64,000 bases of DNA from Neurospora intermedia. Lineage: Eukaryota; Ascomycota; Sordariomycetes; Sordariales; Sordariaceae. This document shows, in pieces, positions 39,493 through 51,887 of the stretch (positions are counted from its first letter, which is position 1; the number at the start of each line of letters is the position of its first letter). The notes beneath the pieces were generated by a model. The model did no database searches. It saw only the letters and a list, made by a program, of their open reading frames with translations, and had not been told where the DNA came from. A program made the position numbers and the translations under genes. The DNA lies in contig BTPP01000008.1 in assembly GCA_037102815.1 (NCBI GenBank), forward strand, positions 1,922,001 to 1,986,000, read 5' to 3'.

Positions 39493-40869
39493 ATGACCAT
39501 CCTCACCAAAGCTTCATCTCTGGCCAAAGCCAGCGGTGCCCTTCGGCATCACGGCATCATCAAGGCAGCCTGCAAGTCCACCAGCACCCACGTCCCTTTC
39601 CCCGCCGGCATCATCGACGCCCTCCAAGTCTCGCGCCACATCTACGAACAAGAAGGCTTCGTCGCAGAGGAAGTAACCGATTCCCACGCCGTCTCGCCCG
39701 CCGAAGCCGCTCTGCGCACCACGGCTCCGCACACCTCAGCCGCCAGCGCCGGCGGGGGCCTGAACCACTTCCACGGCCTGCTATGGTCGCACTGGCACCC
39801 CGGCCCGACGGCCGGTGTCGAGTACCAGACCCGTCACTTCTCCGGTGCTATACGTAAATACTATGCGGTCATCTACGACATGTCCATCTGGGACTGGGGC
39901 GACTTCAGTCACATACAACCCGACCATCCCATTCCTCCGCGCCCCATCATGCCGGGCGATGAGGACTACGACCCGGTGACCATCAACGCCATGCCGACGC
40001 ACAGCGAGGCGAATGTGAAAGCCGACAGGTCGGATATCGATCCTTTGGCTGGCCACGGCCCCTTGTGGTCGCACAGCTACTACCACCACCACCATGCCCA
40101 ATCAAGTTGGGCGGCATACCAGACGCGGCAGTTTTCGTCCTTTATCTTGGGCAAAATCAGCACGGCAGCGGTGCACGACCCGTCGATTTGGGACTGGGGC
40201 TTCTTCAGCCATGTGCAGCCGGACCATCGAATCCCGCCGCGGCCCATCTTACCGGGAGACCCGCATTATGATCCGGTGACCATCAATGACATGCCGTCGG
40301 AGAGCGAGGCGATTGTCAAGGCGGAGAGAACGCCGATTGATCCGCTGCCGATGGGGTTGCACCGCGTTATCCTTTTGCCGGTGGGGGAGGCGTGTCCCGA
40401 ACAGACGGAGAGCGAGATGGATGTGCGGGCGGATAGGAGCCCGATGGAAGAAGATCCGCTGAGGGGCAGGATGAGATTTCGGGGCTATGGACCGCTGATG
40501 AATGCGGGGAGGATGACGGAGCAGGAGATCAAGAGGGATATGGATAGGGATATGGGGTTTGGGTATCATGCGGCTGCTTCTACGGGTGACTTTAGCGGGG
40601 GGGAGACGGAGGGTGCGTATAGGAAGATTTACATCAGGGAGGAGAGGTTGTTTGTGGAGGACTTTGGGGAGGAGGATGAAAGTATGGGGACCAGCTTTGG
40701 AGAGGGAGAGGGTACGGAGGGATATGAAGGGCAGAGGGGGTATTTCGGGGAGGAAGGCCCGGCGTTGAGGAGGAGGTATGGGATGGAAGAGGTGGTGGGG
40801 ATGGATAAGAGTGCTGAGGAGATGGAGATGGAGGATGCCATGTTGCTGCATTTCACGAGGTTTCGTTGA
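39493..40869 (+). CDS. Protein of unknown function with a tandem 100-residue repeat
   Basis: A single 458-codon frame. The first 35 residues (MTILTKASSLAKASGALRHH and on) are basic, with Ser/Thr/Ala and no acidic residue, so a mitochondrial targeting peptide is possible. Two repeats (about residues 96-185 and 190-285, offset exactly 100) share LWSH, YQTR.FS, SIWDWG.FSH.QPDH, IPPRPI.PGD..YDPVTIN and MP.ESEA.VKA.R..IDPL. A third, degenerate trace follows (SEMDVRADRSPMEEDPL). The C-terminus is acidic and Gly/Glu/Met-rich. I know of no family with this motif. The conserved Trp, Asp and His residues suggest a folded module and not low-complexity sequence, but there is no evident active site. The third codon position is GC-rich in the 5' half, as in good Neurospora genes. 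Confidence 0.85.
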   Translation: MTILTKASSLAKASGALRHHGIIKAACKSTSTHVPFPAGIIDALQVSRHIYEQEGFVAEEVTDSHAVSPAEAALRTTAPHTSAASAGGGLNHFHGLLWSHWHPGPTAGVEYQTRHFSGAIRKYYAVIYDMSIWDWGDFSHIQPDHPIPPRPIMPGDEDYDPVTINAMPTHSEANVKADRSDIDPLAGHGPLWSHSYYHHHHAQSSWAAYQTRQFSSFILGKISTAAVHDPSIWDWGFFSHVQPDHRIPPRPILPGDPHYDPVTINDMPSESEAIVKAERTPIDPLPMGLHRVILLPVGEACPEQTESEMDVRADRSPMEEDPLRGRMRFRGYGPLMNAGRMTEQEIKRDMDRDMGFGYHAAASTGDFSGGETEGAYRKIYIREERLFVEDFGEEDESMGTSFGEGEGTEGYEGQRGYFGEEGPALRRRYGMEEVVGMDKSAEEMEMEDAMLLHFTRFR

Positions 40870-41984
40870 GCCATTGATAGTATCGGTCTGGTGAATTCTG
40901 GTGATGTGTTTTGGGTTGAATGTCTTTGGTGACTGTTGTGTAAACACTTGTAACACTTGTAACACTAGTGCATAGCTTGAATACGTTGATCATGTCCTCC
41001 GATAGTAGATGGACAGAAAGAGATTGGATCACAACTCCTTGCTTGGAGTCTCATCTTGACACCTCGCTTAGAGTCTCCTCATCCACATTGATGTCGATCC
41101 ACGTGGACGTGTGGGATAGGCATCATATAAAGGAGTTATGAGACGATGTTCATATAAAGATTCCCACGCGTGCCGCAATAATCAATCGGACCCCCCCTTT
41201 CGTGATAGACTCTGTAACCCTTGTCCCTCAAGGGCTCGGGTGTTGGCTGCCTCTACCCGAGACACATGACACGGCACACAGGCGCATACCAGCGTCGAAG
41301 GAAAACGCCCCTTTTACCGCCAGGATGGAAGAGACGGTTGAGAATGGAAGGCTAGGGACGGCGCCAGGGACGGCGTCAGGGATGGAGCCAGGGATAAAGG
41401 GTTGCCGCGCCCTGGGGCAAATGCCGACCACGGAATGCAGCGTGGATCCTGATCGTCGGTCACAAACGCTTCTTGGCCTTGCCAAGGGCGCGCGCACTGT
41501 CAGCCATTGAGCCGCCAGTGCCGTTCTCCGTCCCGGCATCCATAGATCGGCAGGAGACATCTCGATAATCCCAGTCTTTTCCCGTGGGACGTACAAACGG
41601 CTGAACCCTCCCTAGCCAAATGAAGAGAATGTCCTACCGGGAACCTGAAACGCACCTTGTTTGTTTTTCCTACGTCAATTGGATGAGTGTTTCTTCGCTT
41701 GCATACCAAGATATTGTGCAACTGAGTGTGGGTAGGTAGTGTGGGTAAGGGCGCAACCGGGTGTGGAAAGATTAAGATGTTGCTGCGTGAAATTGCATGC
41801 CCGTGGCCGTGGTCCTTTCAAGTAGAAGATGTCCGCTGAACGAAATTTCTGTCTCGGAGATTTCAACCTGTGAAGCGTACATCATTGTATACTTGGAAGT
41901 TGCAGGTCAACTTTGTTGCAGGCCAACTTGAACAAGCGAGCGACGAACGGATCGTGAAGCACAACACAGCCACCTGCTAGCACC
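40870..41984. other. Intergenic, no gene supported
   Basis: It includes an imperfect 12-bp tandem (GGGACGGCGCCA-like) at about 41,351-41,396. The plus-strand frame 41202-41510 and minus-strand frame 41596-41228 overlap there and are probably not genes. Confidence 0.5.
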
Positions 41985-43151
41985 ATGACGCCCACTGCGA
42001 CCGTCTTTAGCGTGGCGACCGCCGTTCTTGGTCCGTTGACGACGACATTCACACCACCACCAGCATGCACGGTAGCAGTAGCTGCGGTTACAGGAAAGTT
42101 CCTTGGGTTGGGGGGAAAGGTTGCCCCCTCGGGCTGGCTCGGTCAGACATGCTCCAAAGGCGGTCCGGTTGACGACACGTCCTGCTGGCCACCAATTGCC
42201 AGTGGAGCGGAAGCCAAGACGAAGGCGCTGGACGGATGGGGATACTACTCGCCGGGTCTGCACTGTCCAGCCGGTTATGCGACGGCATGCTCGGCGACAG
42301 GCGGCGGTGGTGCAAAGTCGGACTTTGCTTTTCAGTTCGCGCCCGGCGCCAAAGAGACGGCAGTCGGATGCTGTCCAAGGTAGGCCGCCCTTGATCCGCC
42401 CTCCGGGTTAGCGGTGTACTGACATTCGACGACGTAAAGGGGCTTTCAATGCAGCAGTGTTCAAAATGGCCAAACATGTGTCAGGGCAGCCACATCGACA
42501 GAGGTCGAGTACGTGACGTGCGATGGATCGGACCCGGCTGATCTGGCTACCATGACGATATCCGACGACAAGGACTTTATGTTGTATGCTCCGTTAATTC
42601 AGATCAACTGGCAAAGCTCCGACCGACCGACCGAGACGGTGTTTTCCGGGACGGTATCTCTCTCTGTTGATGTTGACACCATGTCGACACTGGCCACAGC
42701 AGGGGACGCGCCAGCAGGCGTGACTTCGCGGGTGGGATTCCCATCACAGAGCGTTGTGCTCGTGGGTTCTCAAGGTTCGGACAAGCCGAAGGGAGCTTCT
42801 GAGAGCAACAAAGAAGAAGACGGTGTGAAACCCGTCAGCCTCTCCACTGGATTCAAGGTCGGCATGGCGGTAGCGGGCGGCGTCCTGGCCGTGGCCATTG
42901 TTGCCATCATCTTCATCTGCGCTTGGAGGCGACGCAAGCAACAGATAGAGGAGGAAGAGTTTGATCGCATGTATGGCATGAAGGATGTGGGACCCAGCAC
43001 GGCGGACTTTAGGAACGAGGAGATTCCGGGCTGGCACCGGGGACCGACGAGACGACAGCCGCCGGCGCCGATTGATCCATTCCGCAGCGACGGGGAGTCC
43101 GAGGTGATGGCACCACCTGCGCCGTATCACCCCCCATCGGCATATCGGTAG
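41985..43151 (+). CDS. Single-pass cell-surface protein with Cys-rich ectodomain
   Basis: Two exons, 41985-42379 and 42455-43151, are separated by a 75-nt intron (donor GTAGGC, branch TACTGAC), giving 363 residues. The ectodomain has spaced Cys in motifs such as GQTCSKGG, DDTSCWPP, LHCPAGYATACSA, AVGCCP and GQTCVRAA, consistent with disulphide bonds. One transmembrane helix follows (GFKVGMAVAGGVLAVAIVAI and on) with the stop-transfer WRRRKQQ. The cytoplasmic tail is short, charged and Pro-rich. There is no textbook signal peptide at the start, so the first helix may be weak or the start further upstream. This type of WxxP/CPAGY ectodomain plus one helix is widespread in Pezizomycotina. Its function is unknown, perhaps wall or surface sensing. 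Confidence 0.85.
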
Positions 43152-43646
43152 TGGTTGAATGAGACGGGAGTATTTAAGCGTTGGACATGGGCGATGGGTG
43201 CTTCGAACGGGACGTGGCGATGATTTTGATGGTTGTTTGGATACCAATTTGTTTACACTATAATGATACAATGTGATTCTGCCCAACGACTTGACTTTAA
43301 TATGACCATGTGAATCCGACTGTCCAGTACAAGTACAACCTCTAGGTAGCATTGGAGCACGGACCACATTCTCCTTCTGTGGACCTTCTGCTGACAGTGC
43401 AGGGTAGTAGTGCCAAGACTGCAACCCCCCAATCGACCCCATTGCGCGTATGTCATCAGAGGACGGGAACACTGTCACACCAACCAAGAGCTCTCCAAGT
43501 TTCGACTTTCTTTGAGGGGTTGTAGTCCATATATCATAACAATTTGAAGCTTCAGTAATACTCAATCATCGCGACAGCTTGGGCAAGCTTTATACTCGGT
43601 CTGACCATACATATACATACACACACACACACACCGCAATGATACC
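43152..43646. other. Intergenic, nothing notable
   Basis: A (CA)n run at about 43,617-43,635 lies just before the next ATG. Otherwise ordinary spacer. Confidence 0.5.
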
Positions 43647-45697
43647 ATGTCGACGGAATCGACCCGCCCGTTGTTGCTGCCGCAGAACCGCAAGCTACGC
43701 CATCTACGCGGCATCTATCTGAGGAACCTCGCCTTCACTCGCCAACACGGACGAACCATTGACGATGCTGCTCTTAACAAGACAGCTGGTAAGCTCGAGG
43801 CCTTGCGCGAGAGACCAGACCTACACCATACGCTATCATCAGAGGACCTCCGCCCACCCGCTGTCAGACGCCGCAGCACCCACTTGGCCAACGCCGACCC
43901 CGCCACACGACAAAAGAGCTTCCAAGATACTTTTGCCAGCAAGCTTGTCGATGCCTTCTTTACCCTTCACGTCGACGGTCTGGAAGATCCCATATACATC
44001 AGCGAAGTTGCTGAACGGGCTACGGTGCGCTTATCATGATAACCTCCCAGAGAGATGACCTACGCTAAGCACCTTCAATCAGAACTTCAACTTCCGTCTA
44101 TTCGAGCTTGCCGACCTGGATTCGACCATAACTCGATCTCCCCAAGTAACAGTCCGAATATGGACCAACCGACAGGACCAATGGAGCCTCCTCCTCGAAG
44201 ACGAAGTCGACCTCCGCACCCTCAACTGGCTCGGCACCCTGCAAAACGTCAACTTCCCACCCAACAGCCTGGTCTTCCACATGGTAGACGGCATCTACTC
44301 CCTTGAGATCTCCAACAAATACCCACCACCCAAGAAGGAGGTCCCCCCTTTACCAACCTCCTCCTACAACGTCCTTATGCGCCTCGCCACCCTCAACAAC
44401 TCGATCCAAGACGCTCTTGCAACCCGTGACGCCCTCGCCGCCCAAATCAACGATCTCCTCGCCCAGGAAGAGGACAAACAAAAGGGCGTAGGGACCCTCG
44501 CCGAAGCCGAAGAGCAAGTCAAGCTAGCCTCCAAGTACCTTTCTGCCCAAAAGCGCATCGTGGCCGCCGCAAAGAAGCACAACGACGACCTGCGCGCCTC
44601 CATCGCCGCCCGCAACGCCGCCATCGAATCCGGCTTGGCCGTCCAGCGCAAAGCCGAAGAAGACGTCCATCACGCCGCCGGCGAACCGCTCGTGCAGTCC
44701 AAGGCCCTCCTCTCCTCCGTCCGCGACCAAATCCGCGGTCAACGCCGCCGCATCTGCGAAGACCTGTTGACCATCTACCGCATCCAACCGATCCCTCCCC
44801 CGACCGACCCGAAAGCGCAGAAAGAGCACGACCCTCTATCTTTCCAAATCTGCTCTCTCCCGCTCGCCAACACGGTACTAGACCCAACCACCACCACCGC
44901 GCATTGCTTCACTTCCCCCGGCAGCAGCCTATCATGCATCCCCAAAGAAAAATACTCCCACGAGGAATCCCTATCCGCCTCCCTCGGTCTCGTCGCCCTC
45001 CTGGTGCACCACCTCCAACTCTACCTCTCCGTACCGCTCCCCTACCCTATCAAATGGCACGGCTCTCGCTCCACCATCCGCGACGACATTTCCAATTTTC
45101 CCATGAACCCCAACGCCTCTTCCTTTTCCTCTCACGCCTCGCAATCTTCTCGGTCCGCATATTCATCCACCACCGATACATCTTTCTTGGGGGAAGGAGA
45201 AACAGATCCTAGCAGGGAATTCCCCCTCTTCCTACCCAAGGGAGGCAGCACAGCGCAATACCGCTTCGAATACGCCTGGTTTTTATTGAATCGCGACATC
45301 GAAGTCCTCTGCTGGAGCCAAGGCCTCAAAGTCGTGGACATCCGACACACGCTGCCGAATCTACAGTGGTTGTTGATGGTGTGTAGTGCAGGGAAGGACG
45401 AGGTTCCCGAGCGCAAAAGGGGAGGGGTAAGGGGGTTATGGCTAGGGAGAATAAGGGGGAAAGTGGTGGGGATGGGCATGAAGTTTGATGATGATAATGT
45501 GGATGGGAGTGCCAATGGCAGTCAATCTGGAGGTGGTGACGAAAGAATCAGTAGTAGAGACCACGACGACGATACCGGGAGTAGGAATAGTAGCAGAAGT
45601 AGAAGTAGAAGGGGAAGCACAGACAGCGATGCCACTGCCACCATCATATCCCCCCGAACGACGCGGAGGAGTGGTTTAACTATCGGCTACCACCATT

Positions 45698-45731
<34 letters not shown>

Positions 45732-45867
45732 GACGACGGCAGGTGCTACCAGGTCCCCGCTATCTCGCTCACCTTTGGCCCAGCAGCAGCAGCTGCTCCC
45801 ATTTGATGAGGGATCAACGAAACTCACGCTGAGAACAAAGGGGTTGAGGGAGAGTGTTGCTCGCTGA
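43647..45867 (+). CDS. UVRAG/Vps38-like subunit of class III PI3-kinase complex II
   Basis: Exon 1 43647-44024 and exon 2 44083-45867 flank a 58-nt intron (donor GTGCGC, acceptor AATCAG), giving 720 residues. The splice rebuilds ISEVAERAT joined to NFNFRLFELADLD, a typical C2-like segment of this family. A coiled coil follows at about residues 220-315, and the C-terminal domain has the family signature FEYAWFLLNRDIEVLCWSQG then VVDIRHTLPNLQWLL. By family knowledge the protein pairs with Atg6/Beclin in the Vps34-Vps15 complex on endosomes and acts in endosomal sorting and vacuole traffic, with links to autophagy. The tail (after about residue 560) is Ser/Arg/Gly-rich, disordered, and holds an (AACGGC)n-encoded NGNGNGNG run at 45,701-45,730. 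Atg14 is an alternative relative but fits less well, because it lacks this C-terminal box. Confidence 0.85.
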
Positions 45868-46822
45868 CACTCCTTCATCCGGGGTATAATGAGGAAGTTT
45901 GGGTTATAAAATGATTATTGATGGTAAAGGATTAAACGGTTGGACGGACGATTGGTTTTCAAAAGGGGCCAAAGCGATGAGGTGCGGTTCATTGTGTTGA
46001 TTATGCTTATGTGGTTTTTATAAACATGAGGGCTACCTACCTATGCAGGTGATGATAATGAGAATGAAAAAGAGCGATTGACTTTTTGTGGCATAACTCA
46101 CTTTGTTTCCATTTCTGACTGACTGAAGTCCCAAGATAACTAAGTACCGGTTAGCGAGAGAGTGAGAGATACTTGCCTATGGCGAGGAGGAGACTGGATG
46201 TAGCCCTCATGTTCATTGACGCCCGCACAAAGAGTATTCAATGGAATGTAATAAATATTAGATACTTACTATTGTGAAATGGATAGATTTTGGTCGAACG
46301 CTGACTTGAAAGAAAGTAATCAAGCGAGTGTGGACTAATGATAGCTTCTATTTTCACCACACCATGAATGGAATACAGAACGAGAAGGAATATGTCTAGG
46401 TATATTTGATACCATGGAACATTTCTCTTGATACAAGTCCTGATGCTAATTACTATGCATGCCTTCATGATTACTTTTCTACTTGAGATACATTTGTATT
46501 TTCATTGGTACTTGTACGTTTTACAAACAATTTCGTATCATGAAGAAACTATTCTTTTCACTGACTGATTACAAAGTCGTTCTAGCGTAGGTTTGTTTAT
46601 ACTAGTTGCAACATACTAAACTAAACTAGTAAAATGGTATATCCATCCCTTTCCTTCCCCATTTTCCCCTTTTTCCCAAACTTTCTTCCACCCATTACCG
46701 ACGACGAGCGCTCAACCAAAAACAAGTATCAACACGCTCTCTGTTTTTATCCTGATTTAACAAACTTCAACCCAACCGCTTGCTTGTCCTTAAGGAAAAG
46801 AGAAAACAACTGCACGCTAAAC
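45868..46822. other. Spacer between convergent genes
   Basis: A/T-rich 3' flanks of two convergent genes. No gene or repeat is supported. Confidence 0.55.
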
Positions 46823-49800
46823 TCAGAAAAACAAGCCCTTCTTCTTCTTTTTCTCCTGCCCCCCCATCCCCTTCAAGATATCATCAAACGTGCTTCCCCC
46901 ATTACTGGGTGCCGGCGCCGCCGGTTGCGCCACCTGTCTGGGAGGTGACTGCCTCGGCGGCGACTCTCCTCTCCCCAATGGACTTGGACTGACACTCGGA
47001 CTCGGATACTGCTGCTGCTGCTGCTGCTGCATCTGTTGACTGATCGATCCCCTAGAAGAATCTCTGTACGCCGCGGGCGGTGCGCTGGACCTCCCCTGAC
47101 CCTCACTGACACTCAGGTTACCCAGCGCAGCAAGAGTCTGCGCGCTGCCGACGGAACTCGCGCGGTGGCCGTGGGCGGCCGTGGAGTTGGACGAGTCGGG
47201 ACGACCACCACCACCTCCGGAGAGCATGTTGGCGGGAGTAGAAACGACCCGGGAGCTGCGGTCACCGCCGGGGGCGAGAGATTGCATGAATTCTGCTTCT
47301 TGCTGAGACGAGGGGCCGTTGGGGCCGAATTGGCTAAAGTCGAGCGGCTCGAGGCCTATGGCGATGCTAGACCTATAGGTCGAGACCCCGCGACTAATTG
47401 TTGATCCCGTCCGTGGACGGAAGTGAGGGGAAGCGGGTTCGGAACCGGGAGTGCCACCTCCGTAGCTGCTTTGTGATCTTGAGCCGGAACGTTGGTGGCC
47501 CGAGGTGAAGGAGTCGTTGTCTTGGAATACCGGGCGGGGTGGTTCCAAGGGGGTTATTTCCTCGCCCAAGGCGGCGGCGGCGGCTTCGAGTGGCTGGTTC
47601 ATGGCGGCGGCGGCGGCAGAGGCCGGGAGGAGAGCGGTCTCCCATTCCTTGGCTGCCAGCCAGCAGTGCGAGCGCATGTAGATACCTTCGACGGAAAACA
47701 TGACCACGTCCGCTGACAGCTCTACGATGCCTTGACCATTGTTGGTCTGATACCACATTTTGCGGACTTCGCCGGCATCTTCCATCCAGGGCGGGTTGCC
47801 CTGGGGAGCCTCGCAGAGGAAGTATTCGACTCCTTCGGTCCAATGAAGCTGGGGGGCGTCGACGACGAGCATAGGCAGGGACTGCAGAACGACGTAAAGG
47901 AAAAGCCAGTAGCCGACGCGCTGGTTGGCGATGTCGGAAGGGTTGACACCCTTGGCCTCCTTGTACTCGAACTCCTTGAAGGCTTGGAGGAAGGGGAGCT
48001 GTATTGAGTCGGTGTCCATGTTGCGCGATTTGATGAGCATGAGCAGCAGCTCGTTGGAGGCCAGCTTGCGGTCGAGCTTGGCCCGCTTCTTGGCGTCCAG
48101 TTCGCGGTAGTTCTCGTGGATGGCGGTCATGGAGGGGATCTTGGGGCAGTCGAAGGGGATGGGCGGCAGGACGGGTGGAGAGGAGTGGTCAAACTCGCTG
48201 AGCATGGCGCGCAGGGCGGAGCGCATCAGGAAGAGTTCGTACTCGAACTCGCCGGCATTCTTGGCCTTTTCCCTCTCGGCCTCAGCTTCCGCAACACCGT
48301 CGTCGAACTTTTGGTCGATAACACGAGGAGTGATGGATTCGCGGTCGACGAGCAGGTCGTACAGGGCACAGCAGTCGGAGTAAAGCATCTTGAGGCATTG
48401 GCGGTTGAGACCACTCTGGGAGAAGTGGTTCTTCTTGCTTCGCGCCTTGGGTGGCCAGCTGCCAAACGAGTCCTTGTAGTAGCCAAGAACAAAGGTGCGC
48501 ATCTTGGCGAAGGACTTTTGCCATTCCTTGAAGTTCAAGTGCTTGGCCTCCTCACTGGATGTCGAGCTACCAATGCCAGCAAACAAGGAAGGGAACTCGA
48601 AGCTCTCGAGACGAAGGTTGGCGTTGGCCTGTCTGTTAGTGAGATCCAGATAGGCGCGCTCAAGCCTGTTCCTGGTGCTGACCGAGATACTCTTGTAGAC
48701 GGGTAGATTGAGATCCTGAATGGACTCGTACTTGCCCACGGCGTGGGTGAAGGCTTCGTTGTAGAGCGTCCATGACCGCATATGCTCACCCAAGATGATG
48801 GCCTGGATGGTTTTCTCGCGGCTGCCTCTCACATCCGAAACGCCAAACTGGTCCAAGAAAGAGTTGAAGGCGGCATCGACCTGATCGCCAAACGTTGATC
48901 CGTCATGGTTTCTGAAGCCGAAGTGCTTGAGCAGGGCAGCTACTTGAAGGAGTGCCGCAAACAAGGTCGGATACGTGTGTGTGGCAATAATGGGCTGGCT
49001 GGTCAATAGAGCAAACAGATTCCTTGCTGCGACGAGGCTGTCAAGATTCGTATTCTCGAGTGGGAGGTACAGATGTCCGTCAGTCGGGTTGGCGCCGTAG
49101 GCTGATGGCGATGGGACTGGTCGCCTGTTGGCCGCATCGTCGACCGTAAGAAGACTGCCGCCGGCACTAGCTTTGCGGGGGTTGGTGAACCCGGCAATCT
49201 CGGACAGCAATAGTTGCGAGGAGCTGACGAGGTAATCGTGGACTTTGAAGGATGGACCGCGGCCACTGGTAGGAGGATGGAGGTAGATGAACAAGTTTCC
49301 AGATTCGTTCCATAGTTCGGGGACCTGTATAAGTAGATGGGTAAGGTGAGTGAGTACAGATGCCCGTTCGACGGATGTAACCCAAGGAGGGGGGCACGTC
49401 ATCATACCTTGTCGCCATTCAGGAGGTTCGCCGTGCTGTATTCGGCCTTGCTGTCTGGCGCAACAATCCAGGCCGCATTGCTGTCTCCCTTGTTGGCCTC
49501 GGAGCTGGAGCCTGATCGGCCTCCGAACCAACTCCTCCTCTGCTTGTGCTTTTGTGCTGTCGTCGGACTGCTGCCGTCATCGCTGCCGTTGGAATGGGTT
49601 GATGTTGGCCTCGAGTCTGCCGAAGTGGAAACGATGCGCGGGGGTTCCGCTGAGGGAGTGCGGTTATGTGTGGCTGAAGGTTGGCTGGAAGTGCTGCGGC
49701 CGCGCGAGTGGCTGCCTGTAGGGGATGTTGGTGAGCTGCTGCCGGATGGTGGTTGTTGTTGTTGATTTTGTTGTTGTTGCTGTGATTGTTTCTGGAGACG

Positions 49801-50696
49801 GTTGGGTGGAATGGCAGCTCCCGGCGGGGGACCTTCGACGGAGACACTGCGGGCCCCGTTGCTGGGCCTTGCTGCTGCGGGGGGGCCGAGGTTTGTCTGT
49901 TTTAGGGGCATGGTCGACGCTTAGGTAAGATAAGGTAATGGTTAGTTGGGGAAAGGACGCTAAGGTAAGGTAGGTATGAAAGAGGGCAAGATAGTGTCGA
50001 ACAACTGAACACACCTGATTGTAAAGACGACAAAGGAGGGGATGAGCTATTAGTAGTAGTAGTAGGATTATTGGTATTCCTGCCCAACAACAATCCATCG
50101 GGTGACGAATAGTTGGCGGCCGGGTTGTGATATATTACCATGTTCTTATTATGGACGTCGCTGACACTGGCTGCTTGCTGCGCCTCTGGATTGGCGTAAT
50201 TGGCGGCAGGGGCCGGGCTGGCAGTTACTGGCCGTTGTTGCTTCCGGGCTCCAGTGGTACCTTTTAGCCCAGTACCCTGCTGATCTGCGGCGGCGTCGGG
50301 TGAAAAGAAAAAGGATGGAATCAGCATCGAAAGCCGGGACTTGCGTCGTTGCATCTTGGACGCCGGGGGTCCCTGGTCGACGTCGACGCTCGTCTGTGTT
50401 ATTCCACTTTCCCGGTCCGCCGTGTCTGGAGAGGTCTCGGAGTCTGGTGTAGGTGGTAGCTGGACCACGCTGGGTTCCCGTATCCCCTTTTCCCTTTCTG
50501 CTGAAGTATTGTGACGAAGAGACGAGGAGAGGTGTTGTGAGAGGGTGCTCATTCGGTGGAGGGGCTTGCGCCGGACTGAACCGGCGTCGACACTCGTAGG
50601 GGCCATGTCGGACAACACGGGCGACACAGGCGTTCGGTAGTAGTACTGCGGCGGAGGCACAGCGTAGACGGGAGGTTCAAAAGTTCTGCTTCCCAT
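46823..50696 (-). CDS. Large conserved-looking fungal protein of unknown function
   Basis: Three exons on the minus strand (50696-50015, 49919-49408, 49324-46823) give 1,231 residues, all in frame. Intron 1 (49920-50014) has donor GTGTGT and branch AACTAAC; I chose the first AG after it (CCTAAG), although a CCCGCAG further on also keeps frame. Intron 2 (49325-49407) has donor GTATGA and acceptor ATACAG and joins NGDK to VPELWNESGNLFIYL. The first 400 residues and the last 300 are Ser/Pro/Gln-rich and disordered (QQMQQQQQQQ near the end). The central 550 residues look globular and alpha-helical, with many Trp, Phe and Leu, for example ERAYLDLTNRQANANLRLES and YWLFLYVVLQSLPMLVVDAP. No catalytic motif, signal peptide or zinc site is visible. 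The very C-terminus ends in the basic-hydrophobic KKKKKKGLFF. I believe it is a widely shared ascomycete family, but I cannot name it. Confidence 0.85.
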
Positions 50697-51652
50697 CTCT
50701 TTCCCGTGGGAAAAAAAAAAGGGCGATGTTGCCCAACCTTATACACACTATTCCAGCAAAGAATCTCCCACCCCTTATTGCCAGGGGGCCGGCACAAACG
50801 GGGGCAGCACCTGGCGGTAGAGTCGTCGGGGTGCTGCGTTACCGAGAACCACAATGCGGTTCAAAGTGGATCGGGTGATACGAGATGTTTGGTGGAGCGA
50901 AGTCGCTGACCTGGTCTTGGTGTTTCTGGTGAATCGGAATTCGGAGGATTAGCCTCACGCTTCTGGGAAGAAGGAGGATGGCTAATATCGATGGTCGTAC
51001 ATCAGCAGGGCGGGACACACTCAGGTGAAGGACACACTCAATTGAAGGAAGGGTTGCCAACGGGGGACAACGTCGGACGGAAAAGGGGACGACACACACA
51101 CACAGCTCGTCAACATGGCAGGGTCAGTCCTGTATGGCTTGACATGCTGCAGCGAGTGACTTCCGTGACAGCTACATGATAGCTTACGTCGTACACACAG
51201 GATCCCTACTCGAATGTGTTTCAGGACGACCAACATGTCCAGCTGCTCCAATGGGGCGCGATCGGCCTGGACTATGGTTTGATATTCTGGTCATCAACCA
51301 CTTTAACTTCCCTCGGGGCAAACCTGTAAGGTCTACCATACTCAGCGAGTGTTCCACCATGACGCCGTGTCTCGCGTGGCTTTTTCCTTTTTGGGTCTTT
51401 GAGGATTCCCATGGTGGCCTCGCATGTCCTCGTTGGTGACACAGGATGCCGTATCCATAAAGCCACTCTGGGTCCTTTGACACACTCGCTGCCTCATCGG
51501 ATCCGTGCACTCTCGAGTGTTTGACGACTTCTCCCTTCCGAGAAAGGGGTTCAGCTCTTGAAACCAAGGTACCATAAGGGTCCAGAGAGGGTATCCTCAG
51601 CCTCATGCTCGTCTACCTATCGATAATGGCGGGGTTAAGGTACCTTTCCTTA

Positions 51653-51887
51653 CATCCCTTTAACGGTGAAAAGTTATCTTTTTAGCGCGCCCCACAAGAT
51701 ACCCAAAGAACTTGACAACAAGGGCTGTCAGCTAAGCGATCCGCCCACAGCACTACTGAATACTACCAAGGCTAAAGCTTCCGAGGTATTTGTGAGCTCG
51801 GGTTGTATCATGCAGGCAAATGGGCAAATCGGATGTCCCCAAACGTGCATGACGCTAAAAAGATAACTTTTCACCGTTAAAGGGATG
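51653..51887. mobile_element. Non-coding element with perfect 35-bp terminal inverted repeats
   Basis: The left arm 51653-51687 starts CATCCCTTTAACGGTGAAAA. The right arm 51853-51887 is its exact reverse complement, ending AACGGTTAAAGGGATG-like as CACCGTTAAAGGGATG. The inner 165 bp have no coding content. Target-site duplication is not evident: the left flank is TTCCTTA and the right flank CAGAAGA. The structure fits a MITE; the family is unknown. Confidence 0.75.
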
